Shown here piece by piece: positions 33,531 through 42,066 of a stretch of 64,000 nt of DNA. This stretch comes from Mangrovivirga halotolerans (GTDB lineage: Bacteria > Bacteroidota > Bacteroidia > Cytophagales > Cyclobacteriaceae). The stretch covers positions 62,001-126,000 of the forward strand of contig NZ_JAPFQN010000003.1 in assembly GCF_026241165.1 (NCBI RefSeq), written 5' to 3'. Below the pieces are notes generated by a model. That model did no database searches, was not told the DNA's origin, and was given only the letters and a program-made list of their open reading frames with translations. The position numbers and the translations under genes are program-made. Within the stretch, counting starts at the first letter, position 1. The number at the start of each line of letters is the position of its first letter.

Positions 33531-34769
33531 TTAAAATTCTACTACCTTATCGATTTTAAATTGTCTCATAGCTTCTCCATCGACAAGTTTATATTGAATT
33601 TGTCTCATAAGCCCTGTTTGGCTATATTCTTCATTGGTTTCCTTATAAACAGGAAATCGTCTGACTAATGTGTTTTCAACTATTGAAAATTCATCTTCTC
33701 CCCGATATCCCTGAGCCAGAGAATCAACATCGGTAATATCCGGCAGATTACCAGTAATACTGAAAGATTTACCTTTGTTAATTGAGAAACCATGGATTTT
33801 TTTGAAATTATTTGTATTTCTAGTTACTTCAAAAACAACTAATTCAGGATATCCGTCTTCGTTCAAGTCACCAATCTCGGCTTTTTTTATATCCCCTTGT
33901 ATGGGTATTTCAATTATATCATTTAACTCAAGGCCAATAGGGAAAACCTTGAGGGTATCATTTTTTAATGTTACTGAATAAGCATAATCGCCGTAATTGA
34001 GAAATCTGAAAAACTGAGTGTTATCGATTTGACTGGAATCAGGTTTCCCATTGATTTTACTATATTTTCCACTTAAAGTGGATCCGCCGTTACAGTAAAA
34101 ATAGAGTCGATCTGCAGATTCTTTATTTTGAGGGAGTATTGATAAGCTATCTCCATCTACCTTAATTGTAACATCAATACCATCTTCATATAATTTAAGC
34201 TGATTACGGCCAGTTATTTGGACCTGACCATCAAAAGTACAGGTTGGTATTTTTCTATCTGCCCTGGATCTGACAGAAAGCTTAACCTTGTTCTCTTTTA
34301 TTGGTGTTAATATTATAGCCACCCAATCATTTCCTTTAGATTTCTTTAGATATCCTTCACTAACATAAGTTCCATAAATTGTATTTTTTTTGCTTTTGAC
34401 TACTTCGGGAATAGTCTTAACCAACTTTCCAGACGATATTTTTTCATCTACTTCGTAAAATATAAATTCATCGCCATATGTGAGAAAACGGTATCCTTCA
34501 GCCCCTCTGTATTCAATACCTTTTGCTGATTGAGATTGTTTTAGGGAATAATGTTTCTTGAAATTTTTTTCTACTAAAATTACATTATCTTTTTGTTCAC
34601 CTCTAAGGGTATTTAATTCATACAGATACATACCATCATCAGAAAGATAGGTGTATGTCGCGTTGACCTGGATTGAGTCTGATGACAGATCATCTTTACC
34701 TTCTTTTTTGCTGGAGCAGGATCCATTAATTACCAGAAAACAGATGAATAGTATTATAATGTATTTCAT
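33531..34769 (-). CDS. Uncharacterised lipoprotein with VCBS-like segment, 412 aa
   Basis: A signal peptide ends in a lipobox N-G-S-C (Cys18), followed by a Ser/Lys-rich linker. The protein has three repeats of a strand-rich block with an YRFLTYGDEFIFYEV-like pattern. Near residues 296-310 lies AEIGDLNEDGYPELVVFEV, which looks like an FG-GAP/VCBS calcium-binding loop. No catalytic motif is visible. It is probably outer-membrane anchored, with function unknown. It stands alone, convergent with the CsbD gene. Confidence 0.78.
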   Translation of the reverse strand: MKYIIILFICFLVINGSCSSKKEGKDDLSSDSIQVNATYTYLSDDGMYLYELNTLRGEQKDNVILVEKNFKKHYSLKQSQSAKGIEYRGAEGYRFLTYGDEFIFYEVDEKISSGKLVKTIPEVVKSKKNTIYGTYVSEGYLKKSKGNDWVAIILTPIKENKVKLSVRSRADRKIPTCTFDGQVQITGRNQLKLYEDGIDVTIKVDGDSLSILPQNKESADRLYFYCNGGSTLSGKYSKINGKPDSSQIDNTQFFRFLNYGDYAYSVTLKNDTLKVFPIGLELNDIIEIPIQGDIKKAEIGDLNEDGYPELVVFEVTRNTNNFKKIHGFSINKGKSFSITGNLPDITDVDSLAQGYRGEDEFSIVENTLVRRFPVYKETNEEYSQTGLMRQIQYKLVDGEAMRQFKIDKVVEF

Positions 34770-34943
34770 TGCACCACTGGAACTATTTATATATAAATTA
34801 CTAATAATACGCTGATGAAAATAGTCTGCGTTTTAATTTTAGAGTAAAAAAAACTGATCTACATTATTATTAAAAGTGTCTATACAGGAATTGGAATGTG
34901 TTAAGGCCTCTAAAATATTAGTATTTGATTAAAATCAATTGAA

Positions 34944-35897
34944 TCATTTTTGATCTTTTTGTACGATGTTGATCTCCTCATATTTTTCGTGGTGTTTCAA
35001 CCGATATTCAGCGGTGCGCTGAGCATGTTCTGAGGGTTTAAATTTATATCCGTAATTTTCTGCAAAGACCTGTGTGAATTCTGCGCCAAAAAATATGATC
35101 AGGCAGGAGTAAGAAACCCACAGTAGAAAAAGAATTATAGCGCCCCCGGCTCCAAAATTAGAATCCGGATTGACATTGCTGATATAAACTGCTATCAACC
35201 ATTTTCCGAATGAGAAAAGTAATGCCGTTATTATTGCCCCTGTCCAAACCGTTTTCCACCTTATTTCCACATCAGGCAGTACTTTAAATATTGCAGCAAA
35301 AAGTAAGGTTAATATGAATAAAGAAAGGATAAATTCACCAGAAACAGTAAGAAACATAAGATCTGAACCAAATGTATCGGAAAGCCAGTCTGAGAGAATA
35401 CTGATAGTCGCCGATAGAACCAGTGATATCAACATTAAAACACCCACAATAATGATTATTCCAAGAGAGGTAGCTCTGTCTAATAGCATTCTTTTTATCC
35501 CTGCATCAGGCTTTTTTTCAACTTCCCAAATACTATTCAATGATTTTTGTAACTGAAAGAATAATCCGGTAGCACCAAATAATAAGGATCCGATACTTAT
35601 TGCTGCCCCTGAAAATGATTGATCCTGAAGTTTTGATTTCATTAGGATTGTTTCTATCGTTTTAGCTGCTTTTGGTCCGATCATATTAGAGATCTGTGTC
35701 GTGATCTCACCGGTAATAGTCTCTTCATCAATAAATAGGCCGGTGAAATATAATATTAGCAAGAGAAATCCTGGTAGGGCAAAGACGGCGTAATATGCTA
35801 CCGCTGCAGCTTTGGCAAAAGCATCATCTTTCATCCATTCCTGATAAGTCAGCTTTAGTAACTTGAAAATGTCTTTAAGTTTAAATTTTTTAGCCAT
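34944..35897 (-). CDS. YihY/BrkB family membrane protein
   Basis: This 317-residue inner-membrane protein has the YihY/virulence-factor BrkB pattern: AAAVAYYAVFALPGFLLLI in helix 1, ISIGSLLFGATGLFFQLQKSLNSIWEV in the middle, and a late segment FGAGGAIILFLLWVSYSCLIIFFGAEFTQVF with a glutamate in the last helix. Six helices are expected. The family was once called ribonuclease BN but is not; its function is uncertain. The C-terminus is a basic, charged tail. It lies 41 bases downstream from the kinase gene and may be the last member of the same transcript. Confidence 0.9.
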   Translation of the reverse strand: MAKKFKLKDIFKLLKLTYQEWMKDDAFAKAAAVAYYAVFALPGFLLLILYFTGLFIDEETITGEITTQISNMIGPKAAKTIETILMKSKLQDQSFSGAAISIGSLLFGATGLFFQLQKSLNSIWEVEKKPDAGIKRMLLDRATSLGIIIIVGVLMLISLVLSATISILSDWLSDTFGSDLMFLTVSGEFILSLFILTLLFAAIFKVLPDVEIRWKTVWTGAIITALLFSFGKWLIAVYISNVNPDSNFGAGGAIILFLLWVSYSCLIIFFGAEFTQVFAENYGYKFKPSEHAQRTAEYRLKHHEKYEEINIVQKDQK

Positions 35898-35938
35898 AAT
35901 TTAAGGTGTTGATTATCAGTATTATGGTAATTGTATGA

Positions 35939-37000
35939 TTAGTATAAGTTACTAATCTTATTCTTGTTTATTGCCCTTGTTGCCATATCTGTACAGCCTT
36001 TTAAAACATAAGGTAACGCTGCAAAACGCTCATCCTTAGTATGACCAAGTGTATATCTTTTATAAATCTGCTGCACAATTACTCCGATCTTGAATAGACC
36101 AAATACATAATAAAACAAAATGTTTTCAATGCTCTGGTCTGCTCTTTCAGAATATCTTTCGGCAAATTCCTGCCTGTTAAGATTTCCAGGTAGCCAGGTC
36201 AGATTGTATTTCATTGCATCGGGATCATTTATTTCTGTCCAGTAGCCTAACGTAGTACCAAGATCCATTAAAGGATTGCCTACGGTGGCCATTTCCCAGT
36301 CAAGTACAGCCAGAACATTAGTCAAATCATCTGGATTTAATACCAGGTTATCGTATTTAAAATCATTGTGAATAAATGTGCCAGGAAGATCACCGGGCAT
36401 ATTATTTTCCAGCCATTTCACAATTTCATCGATTCTTTCCAGTTTATCTGTTTCTGCCTTATAATATCGTTTAATCCAGCCTTCTACCTGTCTCCGGACA
36501 TATCCTTCAGGCTTTCCGAAATTTTTAAGTTCACCTTCCAGAGGTATAGAATGTAGTTCGGCAAGCAGATCTACAGTTTTCGTAGAAAGTTCTTTCATTA
36601 ATTCTGCATTAAGAACAACCCCTTTTGGTGGTTTTTGCCTTAATATAATGCCTTTAACCCTTTCCATTAAATAAAAAGACGCTCCAATTATATTTTCATC
36701 GTCGCAATAGGCAATAGGATCAGGGATTTTATCATATACCGGCTTTAACAAAGATAAAACTTTATATTCCCTGCTCATATCATGTGCTGATTTTATGTTT
36801 GCTCCTACAGGAGGTCTTCGAAGAACATATTCTTTTTCTTCAGTTTTGATAAGATAGGTAAGATTGGAAAAACCGCTTGGGAATTGTTTTACCTCTACGG
36901 TTCCGGATATGTCAAGGGCATCCTTCAGGTATTTCTGAAGATTATCAAATGAAACTTTATCGCTTTTTAATGAAGTTGGTTGATCTATTGAGTCGTTCAT
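35939..37000 (-). CDS. APH-fold phosphotransferase (acyl-CoA-linked, ACAD10/11 N-terminal or LvaA-like)
   Basis: This 353-residue soluble protein has the aminoglycoside-phosphotransferase kinase fold. The N-lobe has a YLIKTEEKEYVLRRPP strand with a Lys/Arg pair; the catalytic loop is FIHNDFKYDNLVL (residues about 212-224), and the metal-binding loop LDWEMATVGNPLMDLG follows. It is adjacent to an acyl-CoA dehydrogenase gene (1 base between them). The same pair is fused in animal ACAD10/11 and is encoded together in the Pseudomonas lva levulinate operon, where the kinase phosphorylates a 4-hydroxyacyl-CoA. A 4-hydroxyacyl-CoA kinase role is the best inference here. Confidence 0.88.
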   Translation of the reverse strand: MNDSIDQPTSLKSDKVSFDNLQKYLKDALDISGTVEVKQFPSGFSNLTYLIKTEEKEYVLRRPPVGANIKSAHDMSREYKVLSLLKPVYDKIPDPIAYCDDENIIGASFYLMERVKGIILRQKPPKGVVLNAELMKELSTKTVDLLAELHSIPLEGELKNFGKPEGYVRRQVEGWIKRYYKAETDKLERIDEIVKWLENNMPGDLPGTFIHNDFKYDNLVLNPDDLTNVLAVLDWEMATVGNPLMDLGTTLGYWTEINDPDAMKYNLTWLPGNLNRQEFAERYSERADQSIENILFYYVFGLFKIGVIVQQIYKRYTLGHTKDERFAALPYVLKGCTDMATRAINKNKISNLY

Positions 37001-37001
37001 T

Positions 37002-38207
37002 TTATTTTTTGTTAACTCCGTAATTTTTCAAAATTTGCCTCGCAAGCGATGATTTGTGAACTTCATCAGGTCCGTCATAAATTCGGGCAGCTCTTTCGTG
37101 TCTGTACCAATGTGATAAAATGCAATCGTCAGTAAGACCATATGCACCATGAACTTGTATGGCCCTGTCTAAAACTTCCTGAAGCATATTGGCAACATAA
37201 AATTTTATGGCTGATATTTCATTGCGTGCATTTTTTGATCCGACAGTTTCAAGCATGTGAGCGGTGTTTAATACCATAAGTCGGCACGCATCAATGGAAG
37301 CTCTGCTTTCGGCGATCCAATTTTGTACGGTTTGCTTATGAGCAAGTAACGTATCACCTCCTAAAGATCTGCTGGAAGCTCTTTGACACATCATATCCAA
37401 AGCTCTTTCTGCTGTGCCGATCCACCTCATGCAATGGTGAACCCTGCCCGGACCTAATCGTTGTTGAGCAAGGTAGAATCCTTCTCCTTCCTTGCCAATA
37501 ATATTTTCTACGGGTACTTTACAGTTGTCGTATTTGATCTCAGAATGACTGTCATGCCCTTCACCTGGTTCACCCATTATGGGTGTATTTCTGACTCTCT
37601 TAAAGCCAGGATTATCTGTTGGGACAATAATCATACTCGCCTTCTGGTAGTTGCCGGCATCAGGATCTGTTACGGCCATTACTATGGCAAATGATGCACC
37701 ATCGGCACCTGTAGTGAACCATTTCCTGCCATTAATGATATAATTATCTTCACTTTTTTCTGCTTTGGTATCCAGGATGACCGGGTTTGAGCCAGCATTT
37801 TCAGGTTCAGTCATCGAAAAACAGCTCCTGATATCTCCATTAATCAAAGGTTTAAGATATTTTTCTTTTTGTTCCTCAGTGCCATGATCTGATAACAATT
37901 CAATATTACCGACATCCGGAGCTTGACAATTCAGGCAGTAATGGCCATAAAGGGTCCAGGCAAGTACTTCACTAACCTGAGCAAATTCAGTCAGACTTAG
38001 TCCGCTTCCTCCTTCTCTTTCAGGTAAATATGGAGCCCAAATTCCAAGTTGCTTAGCAATTTTTCTTTTTTCCTCTAATAGGGGTGACAGTTCATAAAAA
38101 GAAGTTGTTAATAAATGGTTTTCAATTGGTAATAGTTCATCCTCCACAAAGGATTTTATTTTGGGAAGAAAGTTTTTCAGTCTTTCTGTTGAATATATAT
38201 CGATCAT
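37002..38207 (-). CDS. Acyl-CoA dehydrogenase (ACAD10/11 or LvaC-like)
   Basis: The frame opens at 38264, but ATG 38207 fits the family start (MIDIYSTERLKNFLP) and avoids overlap with the SDR gene stop; 401 residues. The ACAD fold is evident: an N-terminal helical domain, CFSMTEPENAGSNP in the FAD-binding beta-domain, YIINGRKWFTTGA, and the C-terminal RCASS/RSLGGDTLLAHKQ and AIQVHGAYGLTDDC motifs. Homologues beside APH kinases convert 4-phosphoacyl-CoA to an enoyl-CoA in ACAD10/11 and Lva pathways. It is flanked on the same strand by the SDR and kinase genes, with very short gaps. Confidence 0.92.
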   Translation of the reverse strand: MIDIYSTERLKNFLPKIKSFVEDELLPIENHLLTTSFYELSPLLEEKRKIAKQLGIWAPYLPEREGGSGLSLTEFAQVSEVLAWTLYGHYCLNCQAPDVGNIELLSDHGTEEQKEKYLKPLINGDIRSCFSMTEPENAGSNPVILDTKAEKSEDNYIINGRKWFTTGADGASFAIVMAVTDPDAGNYQKASMIIVPTDNPGFKRVRNTPIMGEPGEGHDSHSEIKYDNCKVPVENIIGKEGEGFYLAQQRLGPGRVHHCMRWIGTAERALDMMCQRASSRSLGGDTLLAHKQTVQNWIAESRASIDACRLMVLNTAHMLETVGSKNARNEISAIKFYVANMLQEVLDRAIQVHGAYGLTDDCILSHWYRHERAARIYDGPDEVHKSSLARQILKNYGVNKK

Positions 38208-38218
38208 AAACTGTAGAG

Positions 38219-38986
38219 TTATATCGTAAACCCACCGTCTGCAACAAACTCCGAACCTGTACAAAAAGATGAGGCATCAGATGCCAGGAATAAAGCAAGT
38301 CCCGAAATATCATCGGGCTCAGCAAGTTTGTTTAAAGCTTGTTTGTACATGACACCTTTTAAAGTTTTTTCATCATTTATTAATGCCTGGCTAAATTTTG
38401 TTTGAACTAAACCAGGCAAGATTACATTAGCACGGATATTATCTCTTCCCCATTCTCTTGCCAGCACCTTAGTCATAGAGATCATAGCTGCTTTGGAAAC
38501 ACTATAAAGTCCGAGTCCTGTACTAGGGGTTTTTCCTTCAATACTAGCTATATTTATAATTGATCCCCCACCTTTTTCCTTCATCGACGGATAGGCCAAT
38601 TTTGCTAATTCCAAGGGTCCGTAAACATTCACTTTCATCACCTTTTCAAAAATGTCTTCAGTAGAATCCTGAATTGGTCCATACGTTGGGTTTATAGCTG
38701 CATTGTTAACGATAATGTCTATTGAATTAAATTTTTCGAGGGTCTGCTTAACCAGGTTTTGGATATCTTCACTATTGCCGACATGTGCAGCAATACCAAT
38801 AGCCTTTCCTCCAGTATTTACAATATTTTCAGCTACCTCATCAACAGATTCCTGTTTTCTACTGGATACAATTACATTAGCTCCGTTTTTGGCTAATGAC
38901 TCGGCAATTGCACGGCCGATTCCTTTACTTGCACCAGTCACAATTGCTGTTTTTCCTTTTAGGTCAAGTTGATGTTGATTTTCCAT
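38219..38986 (-). CDS. Short-chain dehydrogenase/reductase, first gene of the ACAD operon
   Basis: This 255-residue enzyme has the classical SDR layout: TGASKGIG at residues 17-24 (NAD(P) binding), NNAAIN at 94-99, and the catalytic tetrad residues Ser148, Tyr161 and Lys165 (YSVSK). It lies directly upstream of the acyl-CoA dehydrogenase and APH-kinase genes, with gaps of 11 and 1 base. In the lva operon an SDR reduces a 4-ketoacyl-CoA to the 4-hydroxyacyl-CoA; the same order of reaction is proposed here. Cofactor preference cannot be read with confidence: no basic residue pair follows the glycine loop at a diagnostic position. Confidence 0.93.
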   Translation of the reverse strand: MENQHQLDLKGKTAIVTGASKGIGRAIAESLAKNGANVIVSSRKQESVDEVAENIVNTGGKAIGIAAHVGNSEDIQNLVKQTLEKFNSIDIIVNNAAINPTYGPIQDSTEDIFEKVMKVNVYGPLELAKLAYPSMKEKGGGSIINIASIEGKTPSTGLGLYSVSKAAMISMTKVLAREWGRDNIRANVILPGLVQTKFSQALINDEKTLKGVMYKQALNKLAEPDDISGLALFLASDASSFCTGSEFVADGGFTI

Positions 38987-39150
38987 GTTATTTAGTTTGG
39001 TAGCTTATAAGTTATAAATAGATATCCAATTAATAAAGCCAGGGGATCTTTAAGTTTGATTTTCTATGTTGATTTCAATATTAAACTATTGCATGCTCGT
39101 GCCCGTTAGTTTAAATAAATACCACAATACATCTTAGATCAAATTTAATT

Positions 39151-39927
39151 ATGAAAATTTCTGATTTTCCGCATTCCCTATTTTCGATATTTATCCTTTC
39201 CATATTGTTGTTTTCATGTGAAGATAATGATGATTCTGAGCTACAATCTTTGCCTGTCTTTCTTGTCATTGATGAAGAAAGTATTAGTGAAGGGCTTCCT
39301 TTGAATGATTTTTCTGCTTCTGAAATTAATGGAGATATCGCAGATATTGGATTCAGGCAAGAGTTGAAGTTTTTTGATGAAAATCCGGATATGCAAATTG
39401 ACCTGCTGACTGGTCAAGTTGGTGATGAAGGATGGTTTGCTTTGACAGTCATTCCTGAAGTATGGAGATTTACTGGCCCAATGGCGAATGGGTTAGAAAA
39501 TTATGTTTTAGCCGGTCCAGGGCTCGGATCACCTAAACCAACAACTGACAGAGAAGTATATCTGGAAGAGGTACCTGGTGTTATTCCATTAAGAGCAACG
39601 GGATTAAAAATGCTTGAGGGTCAATTAGTATTTGGTATAGTATTAGACAGTGATGTCAATATTAATTATTCCCCTTTAGAGGGAAATATTAAGGGAGAGA
39701 ATTTGGGCATTGTAGCTTTTATTGTAGAAAATGTAAAGTCATCACAAAATTCCGGAGGTTCTTCTTTGCTTCCAGTTGTTACTGTGAAAATTGTTGATGC
39801 AGAACAGTATATTAATGAAGAAATGTTTCTGTTTTCCAATGTACCCGTACCTGCATCATCATCAGAGCCGATGGATGTTATTGTTCCTGATGAAACACCA
39901 CAAATTCAACTGGAAATTGCTGATTGA
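39151..39927 (+). CDS. Uncharacterised lipoprotein, 258 aa
   Basis: This protein has a signal peptide and lipobox L-F-S-C (Cys23), followed by a strongly acidic stretch (E-D-N-D-D-S-E), the pattern used for surface export of Bacteroidota lipoproteins. The remaining region is beta-rich with no recognised motif. It converges end to end with a TonB-dependent receptor gene on the other strand (no bases between the stops), so a functional link is possible but unproven. Confidence 0.75.
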   Translation: MKISDFPHSLFSIFILSILLFSCEDNDDSELQSLPVFLVIDEESISEGLPLNDFSASEINGDIADIGFRQELKFFDENPDMQIDLLTGQVGDEGWFALTVIPEVWRFTGPMANGLENYVLAGPGLGSPKPTTDREVYLEEVPGVIPLRATGLKMLEGQLVFGIVLDSDVNINYSPLEGNIKGENLGIVAFIVENVKSSQNSGGSSLLPVVTVKIVDAEQYINEEMFLFSNVPVPASSSEPMDVIVPDETPQIQLEIAD

Positions 39928-41976
39928 TCAATGAGTTAGTTTGATTTTAACTCCGCCATAAAAGTTGATTTTTGGTGCTGGTTCGTAAAATCTACCTCCA
40001 AAAGCATTGATCCTGATATTATTAAAATATTTAGTGCTTAGCACATTGTTAATCCCCAAAAATGGGTTTAATTCCCACTTTTCAAAACTAAGGGTATGAC
40101 TTCCTCTTATATTTAACATTGAAAAGTTTTCTACTTTTACAGAATTGGCATTTTCAGCATACATTTGACCAATTAACTGAAACTCTGCAGATAACTTGAA
40201 GCCAGATTTTGCAGAATATTTCAGTTCAGTATAAAAAAGATTTTGCGGAATGCCAGGAATTCGATTGTCGCTGAAATTGTTTCCATCAGTTATGAACTGC
40301 TTGTATTTAAAATCAGAATATGTGTAATTTATTTTGCCTCTCAAATGATTATTTATCACAAGATCGACTCCAATCTCGACTCCATTTCTAATTGTAGAAC
40401 CTGCATTTTCATAAAATTCTCTATCAGGAAAGTCTTCTAATTGATAAGGAATTAATTCATTTTTAGTTTCAATTCTGAATAAGGATATAGAATATAGCAT
40501 TTTATTCCATGCTCTGCCTTTTATTCCCGTTTCAATATTAATAGTAGACTGAGGATCCAGATTGTTATTAAATCCACCTGAGCCCGAGGGATTACTTGAT
40601 AATTCATTTAGTGAGGGAGTCTCAAAAGCAGTGCTGAAATTAGCAAAAATTGATAAAGATCTTGAAAGTGAATAGTTTAACCCAATTAATGGATTTAACC
40701 TGTCAAATGATCGATCGCCTGAATTATCGCCATCTGCAAAATAATTATCTTCCCCTTTAATGTTAATTAGATCATATCGAAGATTAAGTAAGAGATGCAT
40801 TTTAGTGAAAGGGCTGTACTCTGTTATTATATAGAGTCCTGAATTATAAAATCTTTCATTCTGATCGATAATTAGTGTTCCTTCAATTCCTTTTTCATTG
40901 GTAAAATTTCGTCGATGATCATTTTGGAATTCAAGATCTAAGCCTGCTTTAATCAATGCTTTCTTATTGATATTGTAAGTATATGCCCCATTGAAACCGT
41001 AAAAGTGTCTTCTAAGATCAATGATAGCAAATGGGATCCGACCATAAAATTCACGGAAAGTATAAAAACTGCTTAATTGAAGGGATTGATTGCTTGCTAA
41101 TTCACGAATATAGGAAAAGCCTATCCGGCCTTGTTCTACTGATTCACCCGTATTTTGCTCAACATTAAGTGTTCTGGCCTGATCTCTGTCGGAATTCACC
41201 TCATCCAATGTTAGTCCACCAGGATCTTGCGCTTCCGGACTGTAATTATAGTTGAGCAGAATATTAATTTTGTTTTTTTCGTCAGGACTAAAGGTTAATT
41301 TATTATTGAAGAGAGTGGTGTTAAACTTACTGTGGTCTCTGTATCCTGCTAACCTTGTATGTGATAAAAAAGCCACATTATTCAGTTTATTTTTCTTTAT
41401 TCCGGAAGTCATCTGATATTTTTGAAACCCGAATGATCCACCTGATAATCTGATTTCAGAAAATGATTCTTCTGCCATCTTAGTTTCGAAAGAGATTACT
41501 CCTCCCGAGGCATTACCGTATAATCCTGAAACCGGACTTCGGATAATTTCGGTAGATCCAAGAAATCCCGGGTCAATATTATCAATTTGCCCTTGTCCAT
41601 CCGGTGTTGATTCAGGAATTCCGTCTAATACAATTTTTACTCCCCGTATTCCAAAAGAAGCTCTTGAGCCAAATCCTCGAATAGAAATTCTTACATCCTG
41701 GGCAAAATTGTTGTCATTTAAAATAAATACACCTGGAGTACCTTCTATTACTTCCTTAACACTTAGTTGCTGGTTGTGAAATTGGGGTGGCTGAATAGTT
41801 GAAACAGAAACTGGAATATCTGTCTCGATACTTCTAATCCTTGTTGAGGATACAGTAACTGGTTTTAACTCCAGGGTTGACAACGTATCCTGATTATTAT
41901 CCTGAGAAAAAACAGAGTAGAATAATAATTGAGTTAAAAGTAAAACAATAGGCCTCAATGGAATTTTTTTTATCAC
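39928..41976 (-). CDS. TonB-dependent outer-membrane receptor
   Basis: This 682-residue protein begins with a signal peptide (residues 1-25) and has no CarboxypepD_reg domain. A probable TonB-box region (PVTVSSTRIRSIET) is followed by a plug domain: VSVSTIQPPQ, then VRISIRGFGSRASFGIRGVKIVLDGIPES and GLYGNASGGVISFET. A 22-strand barrel with alternating aromatics occupies the rest and ends with an aromatic-rich strand. The plug and barrel fit receptors for siderophores, vitamins or metals, which are smaller than the SusC family. The ligand is unknown and no SusD-like gene is present. Confidence 0.92.
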   Translation of the reverse strand: MIKKIPLRPIVLLLTQLLFYSVFSQDNNQDTLSTLELKPVTVSSTRIRSIETDIPVSVSTIQPPQFHNQQLSVKEVIEGTPGVFILNDNNFAQDVRISIRGFGSRASFGIRGVKIVLDGIPESTPDGQGQIDNIDPGFLGSTEIIRSPVSGLYGNASGGVISFETKMAEESFSEIRLSGGSFGFQKYQMTSGIKKNKLNNVAFLSHTRLAGYRDHSKFNTTLFNNKLTFSPDEKNKINILLNYNYSPEAQDPGGLTLDEVNSDRDQARTLNVEQNTGESVEQGRIGFSYIRELASNQSLQLSSFYTFREFYGRIPFAIIDLRRHFYGFNGAYTYNINKKALIKAGLDLEFQNDHRRNFTNEKGIEGTLIIDQNERFYNSGLYIITEYSPFTKMHLLLNLRYDLINIKGEDNYFADGDNSGDRSFDRLNPLIGLNYSLSRSLSIFANFSTAFETPSLNELSSNPSGSGGFNNNLDPQSTINIETGIKGRAWNKMLYSISLFRIETKNELIPYQLEDFPDREFYENAGSTIRNGVEIGVDLVINNHLRGKINYTYSDFKYKQFITDGNNFSDNRIPGIPQNLFYTELKYSAKSGFKLSAEFQLIGQMYAENANSVKVENFSMLNIRGSHTLSFEKWELNPFLGINNVLSTKYFNNIRINAFGGRFYEPAPKINFYGGVKIKLTH

Positions 41977-42066
41977 AACTAAAGTTATAAATTGATTTTT
42001 TTACTTTTCAATCTTTACATTTAATAAAAACATAAGAAATGAAAATTTCCTAATATTGAGATCAAA

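Noticed and set aside
38208-38264. Longer N-terminus of the acyl-CoA dehydrogenase
   Set aside because: It overlaps the SDR gene and carries non-family sequence (Cys-Cys-Arg-Arg); ATG 38207 fits better.
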